A stretch of DNA of 9,755 nucleotides from assembly GCA_013414725.1 (NCBI GenBank), contig CP058706.1:470627-480381 (forward strand). Direction: 5' to 3'. Below the pieces are notes generated by a model. That model saw nothing but the letters and a program-made list of their open reading frames with translations, searched no databases and was not told the origin of the DNA. The stretch comes from Coxiellaceae bacterium (GTDB lineage Bacteria; Pseudomonadota; Gammaproteobacteria; GCA-013414725). A program made the translations under genes and the position numbers. Of the stretch, positions 1 to 6,971 are shown piece by piece. Every line of letters begins with the position of its first letter. The first letter of the stretch is position 1.

Positions 1-99
1 AAAGAAATTGCTTTCAACGCAGGGACTCACTCCGAATTGGTGAAAATTAGCTTCAAGGACTTCCTACGTCTGGTCAATCCGCGGGTGATTCATTCCTGA
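1..99 (+). CDS. 3' end of an unidentified protein (partial)
   Basis: An open frame enters from the window edge and ends at TGA 97-99. It encodes about 32 C-terminal residues, including the segment AGTHSELVKISFKDFLRL and ending VNPRVIHS. I do not recognise the family from so short a tail. The next gene starts 20 bases after the stop behind a strong ribosome binding site, so the two may be co-transcribed. Its place next to an RNA-repair set hints at an RNA- or stress-related role, but that is only context. Confidence 0.6.
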   Translation, partial: KEIAFNAGTHSELVKISFKDFLRLVNPRVIHS

Positions 100-106
100 T
101 TTACAC

Positions 107-112
107 AGGAGA
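107..112 (+). promoter_or_regulatory. Strong ribosome binding site of the RaiA-CSD gene
   Basis: AGGAGA lies 7 bases before ATG 120 and matches the Shine-Dalgarno consensus well. It fixes this ATG as the start. No convincing promoter is visible in the short gap, so transcription probably comes from upstream. Confidence 0.75.
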
Positions 113-119
113 TACGGCC

Positions 120-656
120 ATGTTAGTACCGATCCAAATAACGATTCGCGATATTCCGAATTCAGGCGCAATTGAAAGCAAAATCCAACAGAAAGCTAAC
201 AAATTGAGTCGCTATTGTGATCGGATCAATTCTTGCCGAGTAGTAGTGGAAGTTCCACAAAAACATAAACATCAAGGAAAACTCTATACGGTGCGAATTG
301 ATTTGACCGTGCCCGGTAAAGAACTGGTAGTCAATCGGGTTACCAATGAAGATCTTTATGTGGCTATCCGCGATGCCTTCAATGCCGCACGGCGTCAGTT
401 ATCTAATTATACTCATCGACTACGAGGCGATATTAAAGTCCATCATGAACCTATGCGTGGAAAAATTATACGTATCTTTCCCGAGCAAGGTTATGGATTT
501 ATTGTCACGCCCGAAGGAGTTGAATATTACTTCCATGAGATGAATGTCATGCAGCCTACGTTTGCTGAGTTGCATGTTGGAAAATGGGTTGAATTTTTGG
601 AAATTGTAGCCGGTGATGGTTTACAAGCAGCCCAAGTTAAATCATTGGAACATTGA
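120..656 (+). CDS. RaiA/HPF-like ribosome-associated protein with C-terminal cold-shock domain
   Basis: This 178-residue protein has two domains. Residues 1 to about 100 have the RaiA/YfiA/HPF pattern: an N-terminal strand (PIQITIRDIP), a helix (IESKIQQKANKL), a strand with basic residues, and the helix EDLYVAIRDAFNAARRQL. Residues 112-177 form a cold-shock (OB-fold) domain, with GYGFIV as the RNP1-like strand and EYYFHEMNV as the RNP2-like strand. RaiA/HPF proteins bind the 30S decoding region and store or protect idle ribosomes. The cold-shock domain replaces the HPF dimerisation tail and should bind single-stranded RNA. Archease follows after only 3 bases, which suggests translational coupling and a shared role in stress survival or RNA repair. 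The start is set by the AGGAGA site. Domain assignment is firm; the exact role is inferred. Confidence 0.92.
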   Translation: MLVPIQITIRDIPNSGAIESKIQQKANKLSRYCDRINSCRVVVEVPQKHKHQGKLYTVRIDLTVPGKELVVNRVTNEDLYVAIRDAFNAARRQLSNYTHRLRGDIKVHHEPMRGKIIRIFPEQGYGFIVTPEGVEYYFHEMNVMQPTFAELHVGKWVEFLEIVAGDGLQAAQVKSLEH

Positions 657-659
657 TCC

Positions 660-1076
660 ATGAAATTTGCAGATATCGGCTACTTCGATCACGTAGCCGA
701 TATTGGCATTATTGGCCGTGGCACCACCGTTGAAGCTGCTTTTGAAGCGGCAGCACGGGCATTATTTGCTATTATGGCACCCATAGAAACATTACATCCA
801 CAAGTAATGATCCATTTTGAATTTGATGAAGCTGATATTGAATTCGTTCTCGTTACCTGGCTCAATCAATTAATTGCACGCGCAAAAGACCGAGGCCTAG
901 TATTATGCCAGTTTCGCTTAATGCATCATGACAATCACTGGCAAGGTCAAGCTTGGGGTGAACCTTGGCGTGATACTATAGTACGGGGCACCGAAGTCAA
1001 AGGCGCAACATTGACTGCTCTCTCTGTTAAACAAATTAGAAATTATTGGGAAGCGAAATGTGTATTAGATGTTTAA
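660..1076 (+). CDS. Archease, protein activator of the RNA ligase RtcB
   Basis: This 138-residue protein is of normal length for the archease family. The N-terminal signature YFDHVADIGIIGRG carries the conserved metal-binding aspartate (D14) in the HxxDIG context. The C-terminal half has the matching pattern EVKGATLTALSVKQ, and the chain ends WEAKCVLDV with the conserved terminal aspartate (D137). Archease uses metal-binding acidic residues to speed guanylylation of RtcB and so allow multiple turnover. It starts 3 bases after the RaiA-CSD stop, with a weak TGGA site inside the previous gene, so coupled translation is likely. Its partner rtcB is in the same window and on the same strand, but 8.2 kb downstream, whereas the two are often adjacent. 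Confidence 0.93.
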   Translation: MKFADIGYFDHVADIGIIGRGTTVEAAFEAAARALFAIMAPIETLHPQVMIHFEFDEADIEFVLVTWLNQLIARAKDRGLVLCQFRLMHHDNHWQGQAWGEPWRDTIVRGTEVKGATLTALSVKQIRNYWEAKCVLDV

Positions 1077-1084
1077 ATATTTCT

Positions 1085-1104
1085 AAATAATTTTCCATTA
1101 TTTT
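1085..1104 (+). terminator. Weak A+T-rich hairpin after archease
   Basis: AAATAAT (1085-1091) can pair with ATTATTT (1097-1103) around a 5-base loop, ending in a four-T run. The stem has no G-C pairs, so as an intrinsic terminator it is marginal. It sits just downstream of the archease stop, where a terminator would be expected. Confidence 0.22.
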
Positions 1105-1201
1105 AATGTAAGAGGGATGAAGCAAAACGGCACCACCCTAGGTTTTTATCGAGATTCAATTTCTAACTATAAAAGTCAGGCAAGAGCATTCCTGAATTAC
1201 C

Positions 1202-1229
1202 TTGTATTCTACTTTAATCATGCTATGAT
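1202..1229 (+). promoter_or_regulatory. Sigma-70 type promoter for the propeller/cadherin-like gene
   Basis: A -35 box TTGTAT (1202-1207) is separated by 16 bases from a -10 box TATGAT (1224-1229). The -10 is preceded by TGC, giving an extended -10. Transcription would start near 1236 and leave a leader of about 45 bases. This indicates that the accessory block has its own promoter, separate from the RaiA-archease pair. Confidence 0.6.
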
Positions 1230-1267
1230 TCGGCCAACAAAGTCCGATAATAATAAATTTCATCAAT

Positions 1268-1273
1268 GGAGGA
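1268..1273 (+). promoter_or_regulatory. Ribosome binding site GGAGGA
   Basis: A near-perfect Shine-Dalgarno sequence lies 6 bases before ATG 1280. It decides the start of the 757-codon frame. Confidence 0.8.
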
Positions 1274-1279
1274 TGAATC

Positions 1280-3553
1280 ATGCCTAAGCCAGGAATTAAG
1301 CGCTTTAAAACCACTTCCAATATTTCCCCAGCACTAAAAAGTTTATTTATTAGTCTATTACTGACTTCTGGTGTTCGTGGCAATACAGAGACCGAAAAAT
1401 CCACTGCTCTAACATCACCAACAATGCCTAATTATCCAAACCTTCATAGTTATGGATTATTACAACAACACTTTAGCAAAAGAAACTCGATTGATACGCC
1501 AGCCTTAATTAATGTAGGCGATACCTCAGGTGACCAAACTCATATCAATACTATCTTATTAGATAATGGCAATGTGTTTACCACTTATACCAGCGCTAAT
1601 TTAGATGGCCTAGGTGACGCCGTAGCGGCTTGCATTATTGATGCCAATCAAAATATTGTGGTGTCACCATTTCTTGTTAATCAAAATACTAGCAGCTCAC
1701 AAAACCGCTCAAAAATCATTAAGTTAGCCAATGGTGATGTGATGATTGTCTGGATGAGTTATCTGCAAGACGGTTCAGGTGATGGGGTTTATTACCGTGT
1801 ATTTGCTGCCAATGGTACCGCTCTCACTGATGAAACTATCATGAATGATGTAACTTCCGGCAATCAAGATTTTCCCTCGATTCAACTATCAAACGATGGC
1901 AGTTATTTTACCGTCGCCTATATGGATGATCATGATGGCAATGGTGCACGGATTTATGCACGCAACTTTAATGCCAACAATTATCAACCCTTAGCTGCAT
2001 CCTTTCGCGTTGATCAAGCAAGCTCAGGACAACAATTATATCCGCATTGTGTTGCACTGCCCGATAATCGCATGGCAATTGGTTGGATCAACCAATCCAG
2101 CGGGGGCGCTACCAGTATCAATATGCAAATAATTGATAATAATAATACATTAGGATTAGCGAATGATTTGGTTGTCAGCGACAACGCCAGTGACATTGCA
2201 CAAAGCGATTTATACGGCACTTTAGTAAACGATGAAAATGCCAATATGCGGTTACTGTGGACTTGGACTAGCTATAACCAAACTGAAACAAGCAATAATG
2301 TACTTGCACGTTTAATGAATGTTGATGGCTCCATCGACAGTAATGAGCCTCCTTATCAAGTCAACACCATCTCTCAAGGCAATCAATATCAGGCCACTAG
2401 CATTCAACTCGATGGACAAAACGGTAACGTATTCCAGGTGTTTACTTGCGACCAAAATGGCAGCGACGACATTTGTGCAATTTATCGTGGTCTCGGCAAT
2501 AATAGCACGGTCTACGAACCTGAATTTGTTGTAATCGGCGGCACACTCAGTCAAAACACCCCTTATGCCATCGCCCAAAGTATTTATGGCGCCGATGTCT
2601 TCTGGCAAAACAATAATCCTGCCCAAGACCTTTCCGGTTACGGGCTTTATGGCGCGAGTTTTGCAATTTTACCGCATGTAAATACCACCCCTTTGAATTA
2701 CACTGAAAACCAAGCACTTGATCTCAGCAGTTTAACATTGGCCAGTGATCTGCCTGACAATAACACTTTATTATCGTTGCGGCTGTCTGATCCTTTAGCA
2801 GGAACAATAAGCACGCCCATTAATGTAAACACAGCCAACGTAACAACAGGCACAGGATCATGGCAAGCTCAAGGTAATGTTGACGGCATCAACGAGTTAG
2901 TTTCCGGCCTAGTATTCACTCCCGCTGATAATTACAATAATAATGTGACCTTAAATATTTCTGCAGAAAATTACGCAGGCAGTTTCAATCAAACAATTTC
3001 TCTTATCGGCACGCCCGTTGATCAACCCGCCTTAATTTCTTTAAATCAATTGACGATCCAACAAGGTGCCACTGTCACTCTCACCAATACAGATAATTTG
3101 GCAATCGAAGACGTTGACACACCACTGAACCAAATTACTATCATTGCAAATGCTGTAGAACATGGTTCTTTTCAATACAGCAATCAACCTGGTGTAACAA
3201 TTTACAGTTTTAATGTGATGGAATTGGCGGCAGGAATAGTACAATTCAAACATGATGGCAGCAAACACAGTCCTAACTATCAATTAATTGCTAATGACGG
3301 CAACAAAAACTCGACTGCTTCGTATCCGGCCGTAAGCTTCACTTTAAAACAGAACAATAAAACTCATTCAAACACCAATACAATTATCGGAGCGGTACTA
3401 GGTACCGTCGGAGGCCTATTGGCCACTGGTGCTGCTTTATTTGGTGTCTATCAATATCGAAAATCACAACAACGTGCAGCAGAGCGCGCTCAAAATATCC
3501 TGTCGCTAACGCTGTATTCAAAGCAATTCAAGCAAAAGCCAAAGTTAAATTAA
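1280..3553 (+). CDS. Exported propeller/cadherin-like repeat protein with C-terminal membrane helix (3' end frameshifted)
   Basis: As read, 757 residues. Residues 18-34 are hydrophobic after a basic N-terminus (ALKSLFISLLLTSG), consistent with a signal peptide. Residues 76-464 contain seven repeats of about 55 residues with the pattern 'G-Q ... L-dG(N) ... W-S ... DGSGDG-Y-R-F-NG', as in YLQDGSGDGVYYRVFAANG and DDHDGNGARIYARNFN. These fit a seven-bladed beta-propeller. Residues 466-578 are cadherin-like (NYTENQALDLSS; LVFTPADNYNNNVTLNISA). Residues 585-690 resemble CSPG/cadherin-3 type repeats (QLTIQQGATVTLTNTDNL). One glycine/alanine-rich membrane helix (702-724) is followed by the basic stretch YRKSQQR. 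The last 19 residues as read are out of frame: the true tail continues in another frame to 3863. The Asn/Thr-rich, Cys-poor body suits an exposed domain. Role unknown; adhesion or surface recognition is inferred. Confidence 0.8.
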   Translation: MPKPGIKRFKTTSNISPALKSLFISLLLTSGVRGNTETEKSTALTSPTMPNYPNLHSYGLLQQHFSKRNSIDTPALINVGDTSGDQTHINTILLDNGNVFTTYTSANLDGLGDAVAACIIDANQNIVVSPFLVNQNTSSSQNRSKIIKLANGDVMIVWMSYLQDGSGDGVYYRVFAANGTALTDETIMNDVTSGNQDFPSIQLSNDGSYFTVAYMDDHDGNGARIYARNFNANNYQPLAASFRVDQASSGQQLYPHCVALPDNRMAIGWINQSSGGATSINMQIIDNNNTLGLANDLVVSDNASDIAQSDLYGTLVNDENANMRLLWTWTSYNQTETSNNVLARLMNVDGSIDSNEPPYQVNTISQGNQYQATSIQLDGQNGNVFQVFTCDQNGSDDICAIYRGLGNNSTVYEPEFVVIGGTLSQNTPYAIAQSIYGADVFWQNNNPAQDLSGYGLYGASFAILPHVNTTPLNYTENQALDLSSLTLASDLPDNNTLLSLRLSDPLAGTISTPINVNTANVTTGTGSWQAQGNVDGINELVSGLVFTPADNYNNNVTLNISAENYAGSFNQTISLIGTPVDQPALISLNQLTIQQGATVTLTNTDNLAIEDVDTPLNQITIIANAVEHGSFQYSNQPGVTIYSFNVMELAAGIVQFKHDGSKHSPNYQLIANDGNKNSTASYPAVSFTLKQNNKTHSNTNTIIGAVLGTVGGLLATGAALFGVYQYRKSQQRAAERAQNILSLTLYSKQFKQKPKLN

Positions 3554-3863
3554 ATGATTACAATGATTTTGATACCGATGAAGGAGCAGAATTTAGACAA
3601 TTCATAGAAACCGTTTCACTTGAAAACATCTCGCAAGACATAGAATTTATCAGAAATAATGAATTAATTAAAAGTAATATTGATGCTTTAGCAACTGCCA
3701 TTTTAGAGCCTTACCCCAATCTGATAGCAATAAAAATAACTATCAACCTATCATTGATGGCAAAATCAATATAAATGCCGTTAGAAAAGCACAACAATAT
3801 ATCAATAATAAATTTAGCAGTATTGCAACAAGTGATAACTCGTTGCAAATGCAAACTGTTTAA
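3493..3863 (+). pseudogene. Frameshifted cytoplasmic tail of the propeller/cadherin-like protein
   Basis: Adding one A to the A-run 3492-3495 joins the membrane protein to a new open frame (KYPVANAVFKAIQAKAKVK, then DFDTDEGAEFRQFIE). Adding one C to the C-run 3714-3717 then extends it through PQSDSNKNNYQPIIDGK to TAA 3861-3863. With both repairs the length from ATG 1280 is 2586 bases, a whole number of codons, giving 861 residues. The tail is then about 135 residues after the membrane helix, rich in charged and helical sequence, and probably cytosolic. I recognise no family in it. Clean amphipathic helices on both sides of each break argue that this was recently one coding sequence. Confidence 0.7.
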
Positions 3864-3886
3864 AGCAGTTCAAGAGAATCTTGATT

Positions 3887-4027
3887 ATGCCGAATGATTT
3901 ATTATCACGCAAAGTCAATCCAAACACAGTTTTGCTGCAAACACTATTAACAAAACTAGCCTTTAAGGAAGATAAACTCAGCCTTCATCTGACGCAAATA
4001 CGTGACTTTTTACTGAAAATTGCCTAG
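3887..4027 (+). pseudogene. Fragment 1: N-terminus of the kinase-like/LRR/WD40 gene
   Basis: ATG 3887 opens a 46-codon frame ending at TAG 4025-4027. It reads MPNDLLSRKVNPNTVLL, then a leucine-rich helical segment (LTQIRDFLLKI). The frame then changes to one carrying FEFLSKIEQQKLEELKK (about 4029-4085). The same frame is also open upstream across the previous stop, so a fusion with the preceding gene is possible (see findings). No family recognised. Confidence 0.5.
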
Positions 4028-4050
4028 CATTTTTGAATTTTTGAGCAAAA

Positions 4051-4263
4051 TTGAACAGCAAAAACTTGAGGAACTCAAAAAAGTTGCTGCCAAAACTACA
4101 ACAACCTGCTTTATTGCTACCAACTGCACCTGGCACTACCACAACACTACTGGAAGAGTTAATCAATGAGATTGAAGCTTATTTTAATGTTCTCACTCAT
4201 CCTGGTTTAAAACCATTATTGCGTTTGCTCGACAGTATTGTTAAAGACTATCGTCTCTCTTAA
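4051..4263 (+). pseudogene. Fragment 2: helical segment of the kinase-like/LRR/WD40 gene
   Basis: The convincing part runs from about 4100 to TAA 4261-4263: PALLLPTAPGTTTTLLEEL, then INEIEAYFNVLTHPGLKP and LLRLLDSIVKDYRL. This is a Pro/Thr linker followed by two amphipathic helices. Before about 4100 the reading EQQKLEELKKVAAK in another frame is equally protein-like, so the exact join is unclear. The piece has no ribosome binding site of its own and overlaps the next fragment by 26 bases in a different frame. Confidence 0.45.
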
Positions 4264-4888
4264 AAACTGGCAAGTCAATCCTGATCTGCAATTTTCAACG
4301 CCTTATGCATCCATCACCGGCGACAGCTTAGGATTTTATGCACTACCTTTGGCCACTGCTTTTCAAATAATTTGCCGTAATAGCGATGGCAATAAAACAG
4401 AAAAACAAAATGACACTGGGAATCGTGAAGTTTTTTATGCCGAAATAGCTGATGACCAGGGTGATTCACACGGCATCTATTTCAAGCCAAACCAAGCATC
4501 AAGTCGATTACATTTATGCCCAGGGACACAATATTCAGTTCAATCATTATTTGAAATAATCACAGGGCCTTATATTGCACCCAGCACGTTATTAAAACTT
4601 ACTTTACCCAGAACTTCACCAGAGCAAGCTAGCATGGAGTGGGTTGTCCAAGCTAGCCTCAAAGCGGGGCCTTTATCACTTGAACAGCTTTTAATGCTAC
4701 TACAAAATTTTCAGGGTTTAATGGGAGCACTCAATAAAGAAGAATTAATTGCCTTGCTGCCCGAATTGATCAATGGTGATTATTATGAAGCCTTGAAAAA
4801 CAACACAATTAACAAAAAAATATCGAAGACCCCAGCCTGGATGCCGCAGATTTATTGTCAGAGCTACTGGTTTCAATGCAGTCCTTAG
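4238..4888 (+). CDS. Fragment 3: putative kinase-like N-lobe region, as read 216 aa
   Basis: The apparent start (4238) lies inside fragment 2 and has no ribosome binding site, so this is an internal piece and not a gene of its own. The core is DSLGFYALPLATAFQII, then a strand pair with HGIYFKPNQ (Lys at 4484-4486), then a helix with QYSVQSLFEII (Glu at 4553-4555) and IAPSTLLKL. Lysine in a strand followed by glutamate in a helix is the layout of a kinase N-lobe, and it recalls atypical PI3/4-kinase-like or HipA-like folds. That is a pattern judgement, not a database match. Residues after about 193 (SKTPAWMPQ...) are out of frame. Adding one A to the A7 run 4814-4820 gives NIEDPSLDAADLLSELLVSM instead. 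Confidence 0.55.
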   Translation: MLKTIVSLKNWQVNPDLQFSTPYASITGDSLGFYALPLATAFQIICRNSDGNKTEKQNDTGNREVFYAEIADDQGDSHGIYFKPNQASSRLHLCPGTQYSVQSLFEIITGPYIAPSTLLKLTLPRTSPEQASMEWVVQASLKAGPLSLEQLLMLLQNFQGLMGALNKEELIALLPELINGDYYEALKNNTINKKISKTPAWMPQIYCQSYWFQCSP

Positions 4889-5096
4889 AAAAACCAACGG
4901 CTAAGAGATTTTATCGAGGCTGATGACGCTTCATACCATACTAGTTACTTAAAAATATGGCTTATATGCTTAATCGTCATGGCAAAGCAAAAATAGGGAT
5001 TGCTATTTTGCTCATTAAAAATTTCCACAACTGGCCAAAGCTCAATGTCTTATTGATATCATCAAATTACCAAACTTATTCAAACTTATACCCACC
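4889..5096 (+). pseudogene. Fragment 4: helical connector of the kinase-like gene, three short frames
   Basis: This stretch holds no intact gene, only pieces of one. LRDFIEADDASYHTSYLK (4901-4954) shifts at the A5 run 4951-4955 to NMAYMLNRHGKAKIGIAIL (4954-5013). That shifts at the A5 run 5017-5021 to KFPQLAKAQCLIDIIKL and LFKLIPTLLPKATP, which runs in frame into the next long fragment. The apparent 64-codon frame 4957-5151 is real only up to about 5016. Adding one A at each of the last two runs gives a continuous helical sequence. Confidence 0.5.
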
Positions 5097-6971
5097 TTGT
5101 TGCCAAAGGCGACGCCAGAAGAAATATACAATGAGTTGCCTAACTTCCTAGATCGCTGGGACTTTTATAATTTTTGCAGTTTTATTCTGGTTTATTCTAT
5201 TTTTCCGCCAGAAGATGGCAAGGCCGACAATTATTGTTTACGGCTACATTATGATCCAACAGGCAAAATCAGCCATTTTGAATTAATTGGTTTTGATGAA
5301 GATCAGCGCACCACCCACAAAATTAATTTTCGCAACAACAAACATTACCCTCTTTTCAAATGTCTTTTGTTTGCTTTTGAAAAAATGATGCGGCGTCGTT
5401 TTGACCCGCAATTACGAGAAAGGTTTCTGCAAATCGCTAAGCTTATTTTATTACGTTGGCTAGCAGATTTAAAACGGCAAAATGATCTTTATCAAAAATT
5501 GATTTATTCTGGTATTTTAAATGTTAACGACTTACTAGAACAAAACTTTGAGCTTAATACTGAAGGTCAAGAAGCATCTTTGTTAGATGTGCCGATCAAA
5601 CTGGATCCAGACGATGTTCCTTTTATGTTGGCAAGAATTCATCGCATCACTGAAGTACTACAAAACCCTGATATTTCTTGCTGGGACTTGTTTAGAGCCA
5701 CCGAACCGCTATTAGCAGAGTTCTACCAATGGGCAATGCAATGTGCCAATAATAATATCATGCAAATCCAGACAATCCTGTTTTGTGGCGACAGTAGTTT
5801 TGAAAGCACCTTCGCTGAAAAATATTCAGCCACTCCTGAATTAGCCAGCCAACAACAGCTTGAACTGGAACGATACACCCTTAGTATTGATGATTTGGAA
5901 TCACGGCGCACGGAGACTGTATCAAGTGCCGCCATCAAACTTATCCAACTAATGAATTTTGATGACTATCAAGCTGAGTCCCCTGAACTGTGGGAAATTT
6001 TGCAGCTAATTGCTGGTTATTTTCCTTTTATTGCTGCCCCTAAAATTAATCAAACACTACTAGATGAATTATTAAGATTATCATTAGTGAAGAAAGCGGC
6101 CCCTATTACAGGATTGGTACTACAATGGGGCGCTGTATTTAATCAACCGCCATCACTGGCTGAAATAAATCTCAAGCACTGCAAAGCTATTACTGAAGAT
6201 GCCTTGTTGCAACTAATTAAAGCCTCTCCACAATTACGCTTTCTCGACATTAGCGGCTGTTCGCTATTGTCCGTTGAAATACTGGCGCCTTTATTACAAC
6301 TTTGCCCGCTACTACAAACTTTAAGCCTCAATCAGTTACGCTGGAAACATATTGCAATCCACCATAAAACACTCCAACAAATTCATTTTAATGAATGTAT
6401 GCGGTTACAAGATGTGCAACTATATACACCCAAATTGAGCTTATTAGAAAACAATAATTGTCCGAAACTTAAGCAATGTGTAATTTTTCCTTATTCTCAA
6501 ATGCCACGTACACTAGCAAACAGCAGAAATTTAGCAATTATATCACTGACTAATTATAAAGATAAAACCATCAAGTCACGCACACTTTTAGCGTATAACA
6601 TTGACAACACCACTGACTACATTAAAAGCATGGAATGCACCACCACAGGTAACATTTTCACAGTGAATTCGGCACAAATTGTTTATTGGGACGCGCACCA
6701 AGACTACAAGACGACAATAATAGGCAAAAATTTAAAAAGGTTTACTTGTAGCACTTATTTAACAAATGGGCTGATTGCAATCGGCTGCCATGATCACAAT
6801 ATTTATTTGTATGACCCAAACAATAACACGAATGTTAACCCTCTACCCATAGCCACCTTATCAGGCCACATTAAGTCCATCAGTGCATTGGCCTCAAAAG
6901 ATTGGTTGCTTATTAGCGCCAGCGATGAAGACAGCTGTCTTCGTTTTGGGACCTACGGCAAAATCAGCTAA
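5097..6971 (+). CDS. Fragment 5: kinase-like catalytic region, leucine-rich repeats and first WD40 blades
   Basis: As read, 624 residues, but the frame is open upstream to about 5022 and no ribosome binding site precedes 5097, so this is internal. Residues 36-70 carry PEDGKADNY, matching the D-x-K-x-x-N catalytic loop of kinase-like folds, then IGFDEDQ about 27 residues later, where the metal-binding acid would lie. Residues 75-140 are helical (YPLFKCLLFAFEKMMRRR). Residues 352-460 are about five leucine-rich repeats of the cysteine-containing type (LAEINLKHCKAITEDALLQL; LRFLDISGCSLLSVEILAPL). From about 508 WD40 blades begin (QIVYWDAHQD; NIYLYDPNNN; LLISASDEDS). After R616/F617 the reading is wrong: adding one T to the run 6944-6947 gives FWDLRQNQLK and continues into the next fragment. 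Kinase activity is unproven. Confidence 0.72.
   Translation: MLPKATPEEIYNELPNFLDRWDFYNFCSFILVYSIFPPEDGKADNYCLRLHYDPTGKISHFELIGFDEDQRTTHKINFRNNKHYPLFKCLLFAFEKMMRRRFDPQLRERFLQIAKLILLRWLADLKRQNDLYQKLIYSGILNVNDLLEQNFELNTEGQEASLLDVPIKLDPDDVPFMLARIHRITEVLQNPDISCWDLFRATEPLLAEFYQWAMQCANNNIMQIQTILFCGDSSFESTFAEKYSATPELASQQQLELERYTLSIDDLESRRTETVSSAAIKLIQLMNFDDYQAESPELWEILQLIAGYFPFIAAPKINQTLLDELLRLSLVKKAAPITGLVLQWGAVFNQPPSLAEINLKHCKAITEDALLQLIKASPQLRFLDISGCSLLSVEILAPLLQLCPLLQTLSLNQLRWKHIAIHHKTLQQIHFNECMRLQDVQLYTPKLSLLENNNCPKLKQCVIFPYSQMPRTLANSRNLAIISLTNYKDKTIKSRTLLAYNIDNTTDYIKSMECTTTGNIFTVNSAQIVYWDAHQDYKTTIIGKNLKRFTCSTYLTNGLIAIGCHDHNIYLYDPNNNTNVNPLPIATLSGHIKSISALASKDWLLISASDEDSCLRFGTYGKIS

Noticed and set aside
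1156..1404. Minus-strand 82-codon frame overlapping the promoter and start of the propeller gene
   Set aside because: It is antisense to a well-supported gene and promoter and has no protein-like features or ribosome binding site. The other minus-strand frames (2014-2244, 2312-2626, 5723-5938, 7243-7509, 8397-8609) are shadows likewise.
3490..5040. Programmed ribosomal frameshifting to explain the many frame changes
   Set aside because: At least five to seven shifts in 1.5 kb at unrelated short runs, without slippery heptamers or consistent downstream structures, are not plausible as programmed events.
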